Source: Staphylotrichum longicolle
Lineage: Eukaryota > Ascomycota > Sordariomycetes > Sordariales > Chaetomiaceae
DNA: 64,000 bases
NCBI GenBank assembly: GCA_019096155.1
Contig: JAHCVI010000005.1
Location: 1,746,468 to 1,810,467 of the forward strand
Direction: 5' to 3'
Below, one piece after another: positions 1-11,491 of this stretch. How positions within the stretch are numbered: the first letter of the stretch is position 1; each line of letters begins with the position of its first letter. The translations under genes were made by a program, and so were the position numbers. Under the pieces are notes generated by a model. It saw only the letters and a program-made list of their open reading frames with translations, ran no database searches and was not told the DNA's origin.

Positions 1-293
1 CCAAGGAGGCGTGGCAGGCGGAGCAGGGCAAGGAGGGCAAGGAGGGCGAGTACGCGTGGCCCGCGCGGCGGGTGCTGGAGAAGCGGCACTTTGACAAGGG
101 CCTGCGGGACATCAGCGCGAGCGTCAGCGGGGACATGGAGAGCCTGCAGGCGATCCGCAAGTTTGACGAGCAGTACGGCGACGCGGGGCGCAAGAAGAAG
201 GTCAGGAGGGGGATGGGGTTCGAGGTCGTGCCGCAGGGGAAGAAGGGGTCGGAGGAGGCGAGGGTGAGGCAGGTTGACCTCGCTGCTGCATGA
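1..293 (+). CDS. AAA-type ATPase, C-terminal fragment (5' end outside window)
   Basis: Only the last about 96 codons are inside the window, read from base 3 to a TGA at 291-293. The peptide HFDKGLRDISASVS followed by an acidic helix ending FDEQYGD has the pattern of the C-terminal helices that close AAA ATPase modules of the Msp1/spastin/Vps4 type (a conserved H/F-x-x-A/G-L then S-V-S and a helix ending Y-G). A basic linker (GRKKKVRRG) and a short tail follow. The Walker motifs lie upstream and cannot be seen, so substrate and location cannot be inferred. The family call rests on this short tail and on the general AAA pattern. Confidence 0.5.
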   Translation, partial: KEAWQAEQGKEGKEGEYAWPARRVLEKRHFDKGLRDISASVSGDMESLQAIRKFDEQYGDAGRKKKVRRGMGFEVVPQGKKGSEEARVRQVDLAAA

Positions 294-580
294 AGGGGAT
301 ACTTGTCAGGATTTCCGGGTTGTTGGGGTGGGTTTGGGCAAGGAAGCAAGGTTAGATTGGCGAATGGAGTTTCCTGGGGAAGACTGTAATAGTAGCAGGG
401 ATAGCGTCGTGGCTGTCTCGAGCCGTCGCCAGGGTGTGTATCTTGTTGTGTGTATAGACTGTACATTTGGCAGTAAAAATACAGCGAGGTTGGTTGAGAA
501 ACCATTCGCTTTTTTTTCTTCGATCCCATGGTATCATATCAGTAGCTAGTTATACAAAAGAACTGCTTTTTTTTCGCTCT

Positions 581-2515
581 CTACGCCTTCCCTTTACCCT
601 CCAGCGCCGCAACGTACAGCTCCAGCGCCGTGTTCAGTCCCACCAACGTCGCCTCGAACAGCGCCAGGACCGAGTCCTTCCCGCCCCTGGGCGGCTGCCA
701 CCGCAACTTCTTGCGCGTCCGCGCGTAGTGCTCCTTGATCTCCTCCTTCCGCCGCGCCATCACCTGCTGCCGGATCTTCTCGGCCTCGGCGGCCAGGGCG
801 TCGATCCGATCGGCCGACCGCCGCAGCGACTCGGCATAGTAGGCCAGCTCCTGCGTCCGCGCGGGGTCGCCCGACAGGAAGGCGCTCCAGAACTGCTTGA
901 GGAACTCGCTGGTCGTGGCGTTGGTCAGGAAGCACCGCTGGGCGATGTCCGGCGGGATGCTCATGGGCGACGGGTCCTCCTCGTTGCTGCCGAGGTGGAA
1001 GATCCCGTGGGTCTCGGACCGCTTTTTCCGCATGCCCTCCAAGATCTGGTCCTGGGCTTGTTTGCGCGCGGCGTGGGAGCCGACGTGGGGCGGTTTCTTG
1101 GTCTCGGCGTCGCTGTCGCTGTCGTCGTCGACGCCGATGCCCTTGTGGAGATCTATCCCGCCCGAGCCATCGTCGTCGAGCGTCTCGAGGTCGGCGTGGA
1201 CTTCGAACAGAACCTCTGAGGGGTCTTGCTTCTCGTACACCCGGGCCTCTTCTGACTGACCGTCTTGGTTGTTAAAGAACTTGTTTTGCTCCTTGACGTT
1301 GAGCATGATGCGTGATGCTTCGGTGTCGCCCTGCAGGTCGCGCAGGGTCAACTCGCCAAAGGCGCGCGTGTCGTCGGCCAGGCCGTCCTGAGCGGCCGGG
1401 TCAACATCGGAGGGAGCGACATTGGCCATGATCTTCTCGCTGAGGCTGTTCAGCGTCTTGATGATGGGAATGTTGGCCCGCGGCCGCATCTCTACGTCCT
1501 TGCGGTTGCCACTCTTGAAGCCGCCCTGGTTTTCCTCGTTTGCTTCCAAGTCTATGATGTGCGGGACCTTCTGGGCCGCCGAGATCCTGCTGGCAAAGCC
1601 GAACGAGTTGTCGGCCTCTAGGTACCGGTCAAAGATGACATCGGAGTTGTCATTCTCGGTAATACGCTCGCCGCGCAGCTGCTTGGAGAGTTTGCTCAGG
1701 AAAAACCTAGACCAAAACTCGCTCTCGGAGAGCTTGGGGACATTTTCGTTATAGATGCGCCTCACAAGCGGGTGCTGTTGCAGAATCATGGAGATCTGCT
1801 CTGATGAGATACTAAGCTTGAACTGGCCGTCCTCGGTCCGCGGCTTGATGGTCGAGAGCACATTGTAGGCACCCTTCTTCTGGTTCAGCTCGATCGCGTG
1901 GGCACGGAGAAGGCCAACGCGGGTGGACCAGAATTGAGCGTTGAAGACGCTCTCTGCGATGGAATCGGGCTTGATAGCGAGCGCATCCGCGTAGGTGCGG
2001 GCCAGGCCTTGGTTATTTCTCATCAAAGACTGCTGGAGCTCGACGTCGGCCTTGAGCACGTTATCATCAAACCACTTTGGCGGCGCTGGCTTGGCATTCA
2101 CCGTGCTGGCAAACGACATGGCCGCCGAGGCCCCGTCTCCGTTCGCGGCAGCCTGTCCCACGGGTTTTGGCACGTTGGGGTCATTCTCACGGGCGGCAGC
2201 CAACAGCTGAGAGAGCATGTCTCTGATGGCATTGGCCTCGGCGCGGGCGTCGCTCGGCGACGTGAACTGGAAGAGAAACTGCTGAGGTGGTGTCCCCTCC
2301 GCGGCGGTCGGTTTTGGCTTCTCGATGACTCTCAAGATGACCTTGGGTGAGCCGTCTGGGGTTTGCTGGAGGTTCATGATGTTCTCCACCGCCAGTGACA
2401 CGGTGGGCGGCCCCGTGGCGGGCATGGGAGTCCATATCAGGGCGTTCCGGCCATCGGTGAGCGTGAGAACGCCGTCCTTCTTTTTGTAAGTGGCCCTGCC
2501 ACGCGGGAGGGCCAT
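581..2515 (-). CDS. TFB1: TFIIH core subunit Tfb1/p62
   Basis: Uninterrupted 644-codon frame, close to the length of yeast Tfb1. It would be a structural subunit of the TFIIH core, used in RNA polymerase II initiation and nucleotide excision repair in the nucleus. The N-terminal ~110 residues form the p62 PH-like domain (starting MALPRGRATYKKKDG, with the LTLTDGRNALIW strand pair). Two BSD-like segments follow; the second includes the SESEFWSRFFLSK helix typical of BSD domains. The C-terminal third is helical (SEFLKQFWSAFLSGDPART) as in the p62 C-terminus. I chose the ATG at 2513-2515 because the protein family begins there; a further in-frame ATG lies upstream at 2629 but adds 38 low-complexity residues. 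Transcribed divergently from KGD1. Confidence 0.93.
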   Translation of the reverse strand: MALPRGRATYKKKDGVLTLTDGRNALIWTPMPATGPPTVSLAVENIMNLQQTPDGSPKVILRVIEKPKPTAAEGTPPQQFLFQFTSPSDARAEANAIRDMLSQLLAAARENDPNVPKPVGQAAANGDGASAAMSFASTVNAKPAPPKWFDDNVLKADVELQQSLMRNNQGLARTYADALAIKPDSIAESVFNAQFWSTRVGLLRAHAIELNQKKGAYNVLSTIKPRTEDGQFKLSISSEQISMILQQHPLVRRIYNENVPKLSESEFWSRFFLSKLSKQLRGERITENDNSDVIFDRYLEADNSFGFASRISAAQKVPHIIDLEANEENQGGFKSGNRKDVEMRPRANIPIIKTLNSLSEKIMANVAPSDVDPAAQDGLADDTRAFGELTLRDLQGDTEASRIMLNVKEQNKFFNNQDGQSEEARVYEKQDPSEVLFEVHADLETLDDDGSGGIDLHKGIGVDDDSDSDAETKKPPHVGSHAARKQAQDQILEGMRKKRSETHGIFHLGSNEEDPSPMSIPPDIAQRCFLTNATTSEFLKQFWSAFLSGDPARTQELAYYAESLRRSADRIDALAAEAEKIRQQVMARRKEEIKEHYARTRKKLRWQPPRGGKDSVLALFEATLVGLNTALELYVAALEGKGKA

Positions 2516-3837
2516 GTTTGGCGGTGGTGCCCGCGGTGCAGGCTCAGGCTCACAGAGGCAGTGACTTCCAGGTTCTTTTATTTGTTTTTCGATGCCGATG
2601 CTGGCCTGAAAGGTCCCCAGATGAGGCACGCTTGTGGTGAGATTGGAGTCTGAACGAGTTCGAAGATAAAAATGGGGTTTTCGAGTTGCGGCGTGGGCGG
2701 TGGCACGGTGCTTCAGAGTCCCTGAGCCTCAACTTCGAACTTGGACTTTTGATGAACCGCCGTCAGTGCCCAGGCTTGCAGGCAGCCTTGAGGCTGGGCA
2801 GACCACGCCAAGTCCCGCCCTGCTCCGCTTGGTCTCGCTAGCCCCGGGCCCGGACCGGGCGAGACAGCCGGGCTCCAATGGCAGGGATGGGAGTGAGGTC
2901 ACGCGCAGTTCCACCGCGAAACTTTGATGAGGGACGAGCAGGAACGAGGCGCTCTGGAATTTGCTGCAGCCGTTGATTGGAATATCTGGGGTGCAAGGTT
3001 CCAAATACGGACCTGAGTAGAACAAAACAGGTGTCACCAACTGCTGCCCAGCGATTCTCGGATTCTCGGATTGCAGTCTCAGTCGGGTCTTTGACTGAGG
3101 TGTGTCGTTTGCTGTTATCTCTGAAAATCGGTTGCATGCAAGATTGCAAGAGCGATGGAACATTGAAAACCGCGCTTCGGCTTGCCCCGGGAACCGCGAT
3201 TTCGCGGATAACGGGGCGAGTGGCGGCTTTGCTGTGGTCCTCTGGGTCCCGGGTTCTCAAGTTGTTCCCCAAAAAAAGACCAGAGACGGAATCTGACAGC
3301 TTCCGTCCAGCCGTGGCTTGGCCGCTCCAAACCCCAGTGAAGCACCCAAGTGCCGCAGCGCCGCCTCTGGTTGGTTGCATCGCGCCCGGACAGGGGTGTG
3401 CTGGTGCAGCTCCCCAGTCACCCGCCCAGCGAAAATTGCCGTCATCGCCCTCCGGCTTCCAGCGCCTTTTTCCAGCAGGCCTTGGTTTCCTCTCCCAAAC
3501 AGCAACCTTCACGGAAAAACACCACGCACATTCTTGGGACTGACACGCCAATGTCCCCAGTCTCGACCTTTCGTCCTTTGACGAGATAGATTCTTACTTT
3601 TTTTCGGTACCAGCCTGCACGCGACTTACTCCGCCGCTCCTTTTGTGTTTGTGTCCTTCCTGTACGCTTCGAGGTACTTGGAGGCAACAGACACGGGTCT
3701 CGATTTCCATCCCCTTGTTTCTTGCGGCCGGTTTTCGCCAGTCGTCAAGAATCTCTCCGCCAGCAACCACAAACATATCCCTCACCCTCGACCGCCCTTC
3801 CTCCCACCACACTCGGTTCCCCTGATACCCGGCCGAG
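2516..3837. promoter_or_regulatory. Divergent intergenic region TFB1/KGD1
   Basis: About 1.3 kb between two divergent start codons, so both promoters must lie here. The KGD1-proximal half is rich in C/T stretches, as usual for fungal 5' leaders. Open frames on both strands are short and overlapping and look like GC-driven noise. I see no RNA gene or strong repeat. Confidence 0.5.
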
Positions 3838-6800
3838 ATGCTGCGCACCTCCATCCGGGCGCTGCAGGGCGCCGCGTCGTCCTCGTCACGATGCTTCTCG
3901 ACTGCCACCGTCTCGGCGCGCGCCAGCATGAGGCTCGCCGCCTCGCGCCGTCCGCTCGCCGTCGGCCGCCAAAAACGCTTCGAGAGCGCCCTCCACAACC
4001 CCCCCGACCCCAACGACAACTTCCTCTCCGGCAACACGGCCAACTACATCGACGAGATGTACCTGCAGTGGAAGCAGGACCCTAAGAGCGTCCATGTGTC
4101 GTGGCAGGTCTACTTCAAGAACATGGAGAGCGGCGACATGCCCATCTCCCAGGCCTTCACTCCGCCGCCGTCCCTTGTGCCCAGTACCCAGGCCGTCGTT
4201 GGCCTCGCTGCCGGCGCCGGTGTTGGCATCGGCGAGGGCGCCGACATCACCAACCATCTCAAGGTCCAGCTGCTCGTTCGCGCCTACCAGGCCCGCGGCC
4301 ACCTCAAGTCCAAGATCGACCCCCTGGGCATCCGCAACACCTCCAAGGGCTTCGGCAACATCCGGCCCAAGGAGCTCGAGCTCGAGTACTACCAGTTCAC
4401 CGAGAAGGACCTCGATACCGAGTACACCCTGGGCCCCGGCATTCTGCCGCGTTTCAAGCGTGACGGCCGCGAGAAGATGACGCTCCGTGAGATCGTCGCC
4501 GCTTGCGAGAAGATCTACTGCGGCTCGTACGGTGTCGAGTTCATCCACATCCCCGACAGGGAGAAGTGTGACTGGCTCCGTGAGCGCGTCGAGGTGCCCC
4601 AGCCCTTCAAGTACTCGATCGACGAGAAGCGCCGCATCCTCGACCGCCTCATCTGGAGCTCGAGCTTCGAGTCGTTCCTGTCCACCAAGTACCCCAACGA
4701 TAAGAGATTCGGTCTGGAAGGCTGCGAGACCCTCGTGCCCGGCATGAAGGCCTTGATCGACCGCAGCGTCGACTATGGTGTCAAGGACATTGTTATTGGC
4801 ATGCCCCACCGTGGCCGTCTTAACGTGCTGAGCAACGTCGTCAGGAAACCCAACGAGTCCATCTTCAGCGAGTTCGCTGGCACCGCCGGTGCCGAGGACG
4901 AGGGCTCCGGCGATGTCAAGTACCACTTGGGCATGAACTTCGAGCGCCCCACCCCCTCCGGAAAGCGCGTGCAGCTGTCCCTGGTGGCCAACCCGTCGCA
5001 TCTTGAGGCTGAGGACCCCGTTGTCCTCGGCAAGGTTCGTGCTATCCAGCACTACAACAACGACGAGGCCACCCACCGCAGCGCCATGGCCGTCCTTCTC
5101 CACGGTGACGCCGCCTTGGCTGGCCAAGGTGTCGTCTACGAGTGTCTCGGCTTCCACTCCCTCCCGGCCTTCTCGACCGGCGGCACCATCCATCTCGTCG
5201 TCAACAACCAGATCGGCTTCACCACGGATCCTCGCTACTCCCGCTCGACCGCCTACTGCACCGACATTGCCAAGGCGATCGACGCCCCGGTGTTCCACGT
5301 CAACGCCGACGACGTCGAGGCTGTCAACTTCGTCTGCCAGATGGCCGCCGATTGGCGCGCCGAGTTCAAGCAGGATGTCATCATTGACTTGGTCTGCTAC
5401 CGCAAGTACGGCCACAACGAGACTGACCAGCCGTCCTTCACCCAGCCCCTGATGTACAAGCGCATCCAGGAGAAGCACCCCCAGATCGAGATCTACGTCG
5501 ATCAGCTTCTCAAGGAGGGCACCTTCACCAAGGAGGACATCGAGGAGCACAAAGCAGTGGTGTGGGGCATGCTCGAGGAGAGCTTCTCCAAGTCCAAGGA
5601 TTACCAGCCTACCTCCAAGGAGTGGACCACCAGCGCCTGGAACGGCTTCAAGTCCCCCAAGGAGCTGGCCACCGAGGTGCTCCCCCACAACCCGACCGGC
5701 GTCGACCGCAACACCCTGACCCACATCGGCGAGGTCATCGGCACCGCGCCCGAGGGTTTCAACGTCCACCGCAACCTGAAGCGCATTCTCACCAACCCCA
5801 CCAAGTCGGTTGTCGAGGGCAAGAACATCGATTGGTCGACCGCCGAGGCGCTGGCCTTTGGCTCCATGGTCACCGAGGGCCGTCACGTCCGCATTTCCGG
5901 CCAGGACGTCGAGCGTGGTACCTTCTCGCAGCGCCATGCCGTCTTCCACGACCAGGAGACCGAGGACACCTACACCCCGCTCCAGCACATCAGCAAGGAC
6001 CAGGGCAAGTTTGTCATCTCCAACTCGTCGCTCAGCGAGTTCGGCGCTCTCGGCTTCGAGTACGGCTACTCTCTGACCGACCCCAACGGCTTCGTCATGT
6101 GGGAGGCTCAGTTCGGTGACTTTGCCAACAACGCTCAGTGCATCATCGATCAGTTCATCGCTTCTGGCGAGCAGAAGTGGATGCAGCGCACTGGTCTGGT
6201 CATGTCTCTGCCCCACGGCTACGACGGCCAGGGCCCCGAGCACTCGTCCGGCCGTCTCGAGCGCTTCCTGCAGCTCTGCAACGAGGACCCCCGCGTCTTC
6301 CCCTCTGCCGAGAAGCTCCAACGCCAGCACCAGGACAGCAACGTCCAGATCGCCTACATGAGCACCCCGTCTAACCTCTTCCACATTCTGCGCCGCCAGA
6401 TGAACCGGCAGTTCCGCAAGCGTAAGCCCTCTCTCGCCCTCACCTGCCATCATGATCGACCCGCTAACCTTGATGTGTCTTCCAGCCCTCATCCTCTTCT
6501 TCTCCAAGTCGCTGCTGCGCCACCCGCTGGCCCGCTCCAGCATCGAAGAGTTCACTGGCGACTCTCAGTTCCAGTGGATCATCGCCGATCCCGCCCACGA
6601 GTCGGGCGACATCAAGCCCCACGACCAGATCGACCGCGTCATCCTCTGCACGGGCCAGGTCTACGCCGCGCTGCACAAGTACCGTGCCGAGAACAAGATC
6701 GACAACGTCGCCTTCACGCGCCTCGAGCAGCTCCACCCCTTCCCGTGGGAGCAGCTGCGCGAGAACCTCGACCTCTACCCCAACGCCAAGACCATCGTCT

Positions 6801-7027
6801 GGGCCCAGGAGGAGCCGCTCAACGCGGGCGCCTGGAGCTACACGCAGCCGCGCATCGAGACGCTTCTCAACCAGACCCAGCACCACCACCGCAAGCACGT
6901 CATGTACGCCGGCCGCAACCCGAGCGCGTCCGTCGCCACGGGCCTGAAGGCGTCGCACTACAAGGAGGAGCAGGATCTGCTGGAGGACGCCTTCAGCGTG
7001 ACGCAGGACAAGCTCAAGGGCGAGTAG
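3838..7027 (+). CDS. KGD1: 2-oxoglutarate dehydrogenase E1 component, mitochondrial
   Basis: Two exons, 3838-6421 and 6486-7027, with a GTAAGC...TCCAG intron, give 1041 aa, the usual length for fungal OGDH E1. The enzyme is the thiamine-diphosphate-dependent decarboxylase of the 2-oxoglutarate dehydrogenase complex in the TCA cycle (matrix). The N-terminus is Arg/Ser/Ala-rich without acidic residues, fitting a mitochondrial presequence. The conserved FLSGNTANYIDEMY start of the E1 N-terminal region, GMPHRGRLNVL, GDAALAGQGVVYE and NNQIGFTTDP of the ThDP-binding half, and LPHGYDGQGPEHSS followed by ILFFSKSLLRHP of the transketolase-like C-terminal half are all present. Splicing restores KPLILFFSKS exactly across the junction. 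No frame damage is visible. Confidence 0.97.
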
Positions 7028-7459
7028 AGCCGCGGCCATGGAGGGTTTCGTGGCGCGCCGCAGGCAGTTCCATGAGTCTGTCTCGTGTATTATCATTCAT
7101 CGTCATATGCTTGAGTAATAGATCATGGGTAGGGAGGATTATTACGCGTTTCCTTTGTTCGCTCTCTCGAACATGCCGTTTCTTGGACATGGCAGAGCGG
7201 TTCTCGTTTGCTCGACTGTGAGCTTGGAGAACAGAGATCCATCCATGTATGTACAAAATCTGGGGTATTGATTGAATGACAAGAGTTTTGGTTGAAGATG
7301 AGGCTGCACCTGTGCCTGTTCCGTAGATTGTTTTTTACTCTTCTAATTTGCCGCCTCTTCAGGAGACATGAGTAGCTGGACCTCACCAAGGAAATGGTAC
7401 TCAAGATTGAGGCAGGCTTCTGGTATAATCTATAATCAAAGTCTAGTTTACCAAAAAAA
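7028..7459. other. Convergent 3' region KGD1/CIA1
   Basis: 432 bases between the stop codons of two converging genes. AT-richer than the flanks, as expected for 3' UTRs and polyadenylation signals. I see no gene or repeat. Confidence 0.5.
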
Positions 7460-8922
7460 TCACGCTATCCTGACCTGCCACGGCCGGACAACGCCATCGT
7501 CGCCCGTGGTGACCAGCATTTCCTCCTTGCCCTTCCTCTCCGCCCCGGCATCGAACCGCTTGCACCATGTGACGTGGTTGACCTCGTACGGGCCGTGGGC
7601 ATTAGAGACGGTGCCGAGGACCTTCCAGTTACTTTTCGGGGCAGGTCTGCCATTCTCTGTGATTCCGCCCTCCGCGCTCGGAGACGACATGGCAACGTCC
7701 TCTGGCGTGCCGTCATCCTCGGCATACACCGCAATGACTCCGTCGCTGCCCGTGCTGGCGACCAACCCCGTCTCGGCGCTCCACGTCGCCGAGTAAATGT
7801 CCCTCGTGTGCACCTTGGGCAGCACAGCCGTGCAATCCCACTCCTCCCTGAGCGACCTGCGCATGGTATTCGGAACCCCGCCAAAGGCAGACTTGAACGC
7901 ATTCCCCCCTGCTGGGCCTCGCCTTCGCCGTCGTCCTCCTCCTCCTCCTGCCTCAGACTCCACACCTTGATGGTCCCGTCCGCGGAAAACGTCATTAGCC
8001 GCGGAAACCTCCCGTCCGTCGCCGCTTTCCCTCCCACTGCAGGCCCCAGACCGTGCCCCGTGCCCTCGAGCACCGCCACGCACACCCACTCCCGTCGGCG
8101 TCCTCCCGCCAGATGCGCACCGTGTTGTCGTAGCTCGCACTCGCGAGCACGTCGGCGCTGTAGTGCCGCCGGCGGCGCCGGCGCGCGCGTTGGGCAGGTC
8201 GACGGGCACCACGCGACGGCCTTGACGTCGCCGTCGTGCTCGCTCAGCACCGCCACCGTCTCCCACTCGTCGTCGTCGTCGTCGCCGGTAGACACATCCT
8301 CCCAGATCCACACCGACTTGTCCCGGCTGCAGGTCGCGAGGTACTGCCCGCCGGGGAGAAGGCGAGGGACTTGACCTCGTTCTCGTGCCCTTCCAGCACG
8401 AGGTTGAACTCCCACTCTTTTTCCTCTTCTTCTTCTCCTTCCCCCCCCTTGTTTTGTATTTCCTGCTGCTGTCCCGCTCCGCCCGAACCGCACCTCCCTC
8501 TCCAACCCATCATTTTCGTCTTGTCGCCCCCGCCTTCTTCGTAACTCCACATCCCCGCCGTGGCGTCAAAGCTCCCCGTCACCAGCCCCAACCTCCTGCC
8601 CTTGTTCGCCCCGCCGCCGCCGCCGCCCCGGGGGGCTGCCACGCGGCGGTCCGCACGGAGCGCGCGTGCCCGCCGGTCAGGGCCGAGTGCTTGGTGAAGG
8701 TGGCGAGGGAGAAGACGGTGACGGACTTGGCGTGGCGGTCGCGAGGAGGGGCAGGGAGGGGTGCGGGATGGAGGACCAGGCGCGCTGGTAGAGGTCCGGT
8801 TGGAAGGGCGGGAGCGGGGTGAGGGTCGCTTTCGTCGGGGCGGTTGCGGTTGCGGTTGCGGCTGGGGGTTGTTGGGTGTCCGCCTCGGCGCCCGCTGGGG
8901 CGGGTGGCGCGGGGGTTGTCAT
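7460..8922 (-). CDS. CIA1: Cytosolic Fe-S assembly WD40 protein Cia1 (frame broken by indels)
   Basis: WD40 propeller protein of the CIA targeting complex, which delivers Fe-S clusters to cytosolic and nuclear apoproteins. Starts at ATG 8920-8922 (MTTPAPPAPAG...). Conserved blocks appear in order but in alternating frames: LTPLPPFQPDLYQRAWSSIP, then HAKSVTVFSLATFTKHSAL, LGLVTGSFDATAGMW, LVLEGHENEVKSLAFSP, GGQYLATCSRDKSVWIWEDV, LSEHDGDVKAVAWCP, DVLASASYDNTVRIWRE, FPRLMTFSADGTIKVWSL and the C-terminal HTRDIYSATWS to TTGDDGVVRPW. At least six frame changes are needed, for example near 8880, 8630, 8360, 8200, 8090 and 7915, mostly in GC-rich or homopolymer runs. The gene is essential in yeast, so sequence error is more likely than a pseudogene. 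The identity is clear; the exact coding sequence cannot be given. Confidence 0.85.
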
Positions 8923-9580
8923 TGTGGTTGCTTGGTGGGTTGTTGGGTGGTGCGCCCGAAGAGTTGGGGACTGTTTCGGTGGGAGCTGAAGATAAGGGAA
9001 CGAGACAGTCGAAGGGAGGTGGGGTTCAAGTCTCGACGGCCGGATTACTCCTGAGGGCGGTTGCCGGTACCAATCGCATGCGAGATGGTGGCAGATTTAG
9101 TTCTGCGCGACACCCCCGTCTTGATATGCTGTGTCTCGCGTCGGATGTTGACTGGCTATCAGCGAGGGGCAGTCCTCGGAGGTGCAAGAGTTCAACATCG
9201 GCCCCTCAATTTTTCGATAGCCAGCACCTCCGATTCCGCTGCCCCACCACGGTTATGATGCAATGACCCTGCTTAAACAACCCAAACACTCAACACAGTC
9301 ACGGTGGGAACCCGAAAAGAGCGCCTAGTTGAGACACAGCTGGTGTGGCCAAATCGACAAAAAATATGCTCAATGCTACCTGTGTAATGCCTCTGCTTGC
9401 TGTTGAAAACCTCTCTCAAGCCCAGTCTGAACAGAATCAGGGGCAACCAAAACAATGCGCCAAACCTATCCCTTCCCAGAAACCAAAGCCCAAATCCCAA
9501 GCTCACCGCCGTCCCATCCTACCTGAACCAAACGCCGACTCATGCCAAACTAACTGCATAATCATAAATCTCCCTCCCTC
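8923..9580. other. Intergenic: CIA1 promoter and ClpX 3' region
   Basis: 658 bases between the CIA1 start and the ClpX stop, both genes being on the minus strand. It should contain the CIA1 promoter and the ClpX terminator. No motif or open frame stands out. Confidence 0.4.
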
Positions 9581-11491
9581 TTACGCGCCACTCTGCCCCG
9601 CCTCCCTAAACTGCTCAAACGACGCCTCCTGCCTGGCCCCACGACCAGCACCACCACCACCACCTCCCTCCACCGCCGCGCCCCTCTCGTCCTCCTCCCT
9701 CGCCCGCCTCTCCATCTCCAACCTGCCGTCCTTGCCCCAGTACCCGGCCCGCTCGGCGCCCGTCACGCACCCTTCCGTGATCAGGACGTACGGCGTGGGC
9801 GCGTCGAACATGGGCTCGGCCAGGACGCGCTCCATCTCCATCTTGAGCCCGCGCGCGCCCGTCTCGTTGCGCGCGGCCCGCTCGGCGATGGCGTACAGCG
9901 CGCGGCGCGTGAAGGCCAGCGTGCTGGGGTACGTCTCGAAGAGCGCCGTGTACTGCGCCACGAGGCTGTTGCGTGGCTCCGTCAGGATGCGGTACAGCTC
10001 GTCGAGCGAGAGCGGGGTGAGCGCGCATATGTTGTGCAGCCGGCCGATGAGCTCGGGGATGAAGCCGTAGGCTTGCAGGTCGGCGGGCGTGGTGAGGTCG
10101 AGCGGGGTGAAGCCGATGCGGTGGGCGACAGCAGTAGAAGTAGATGTGGGCTGGTGCGGGAGGTGAGAGTACATCTCGGGCGGGAGGATGTCCTTGCTGC
10201 CGGACATGGAAGTGCTGCGGCCGCGGACCTCGGAGCCGAACCCGATGGATGGCTTGGCGACTCGTCGGAGAACCGTCTTGTCCAGCCCCACGAAGGCGCC
10301 ACTAAAGACAAAGAGGATGTTGGTGGTGTCGATGGTGTATTGGTCGACCTTGCCACTTGGGGGGGTTGACTGCGGGTTTGACGGCCCGTAGCCGCCGGGC
10401 GGGTTGTTCGTTGGACGAGAAGACCTCTGGTCCTTGATGTTTATTGTGACTTTTGTCCCTTCGACGAGCTTCAGAAGAGCTTGCTGCACGCCCTCGCCGC
10501 CCACGTCTCTCCCGTTCATCGTCTCGCGCCTCGCAATCTTGTCAAACTCGTCCAACACGACGATCCCGTGCTCGGCCGCCTTGATATCGTAGTTGGCCTC
10601 GACGAGCAGTCGTTCGATGCACGACTCGACGTCCTGCCCGATGTAGCCGGCTTGCGTAAACGAGTTGCAGTCGCTGATGGTAAAGGGCACGTTGAGCTTC
10701 TTGCTTAGGGTCCTGTACCGACAACCATTAACACAGTCCGAGGGGCGTCCGTCCATCAAAAGCCTGGCTTGGCTGACTCACTCGAGAATGTACGTCTTCC
10801 CCACGCCAGTCGGCCCAATCAAGAGCAGGTTGCTCTTGTCTATCTTGACGTGTTCCGGCGCGGAGAAGTCCTCTGGGATGTAAAAGTCGTCGGCGGGGGG
10901 CTCAAGTACTGGGTCCGGGATTTGGTACGTGCCCCGAACGGACTCCTGGTGCCCCGGGTATTCATCTTGGAAAGCAAACACGTTATCAGTCTGTCGCCGC
11001 GATGCCGCTGGAAATGCAGAACGACGCGAGGGCCATCGCCCACCTTCGACTGGGTGCGTGCGGGTGGTGTTGTAGCCCGCGCGGTCAAAGTCAGCCTGAT
11101 CCTGGGCATACTTCTGCCGCTGCAGCTTCTCCCTCAGCCGCTGGTCCTGGAGCTCGTGGTGCTGGCGGCGCCGCAGCCCCTGGTAGTGGTTGAATATGAC
11201 GGAGCATATCGTCTTCTTCGCGCGGTCCTGCCCCACGACGTAGTCATCGACGCGGCGCTTGAGGTCCCGCGGGTAGAACTGCGGAACGCCAAAGGTGTTC
11301 TTGTTGAAGATGGGCCCGCGGCCCGTGTCCTGGCTCGGGTCATAGGTGCTGGTGTAACCGGAATTGAAGTAGTTGGACCTGCGAGGGGGGCCGAGGAGAA
11401 TGCTCGATGTCGAGTAGGCGGGGTGCCGAAGGCGGGCAGCTCGGAGGGTTGCGGCGCATGTCGGCGCTCGAGGTCGTGCTAGGACCGACAT
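9581..11491 (-). CDS. MCX1: Mitochondrial ClpX-type AAA+ unfoldase
   Basis: Two exons (minus strand 11491-10782 and 10712-9581, intron 10713-10781, GTGAGT...CAG) give 613 aa. AAA+ unfoldase of the mitochondrial matrix. The first ~35 residues are Arg/Ala/Ser-rich without acids, fitting a presequence. The domains then follow ClpX order: DDYVVGQDRAKK, Walker A GPTGVGKT, AGYIGQDVE pore/box motif, Walker B VVLDEFDKIA, NILFVFSGAFVGLDK, the SIGFGSEV loop, GFIPELIGR sensor/arginine region and the RNETGARGLK small domain. Splicing restores GKTYILETLSKKLNVPF. The N-terminal C4 zinc domain of bacterial ClpX is missing, as in other mitochondrial forms. The C-terminal tail is Gly-rich. Confidence 0.93.

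Noticed and set aside
3886..6555. An 889-codon open frame antisense to KGD1
   Set aside because: It mirrors the whole KGD1 coding region and is explained by strong G/C third-position codon bias; its Val/Leu/Gly/Asp-rich sequence has no domain.
7460..8922. CIA1 as a pseudogene
   Set aside because: All WD40 blocks remain in order and highly conserved with only frame changes, and neighbouring essential genes show the same kind of break, so sequence error is the better explanation.
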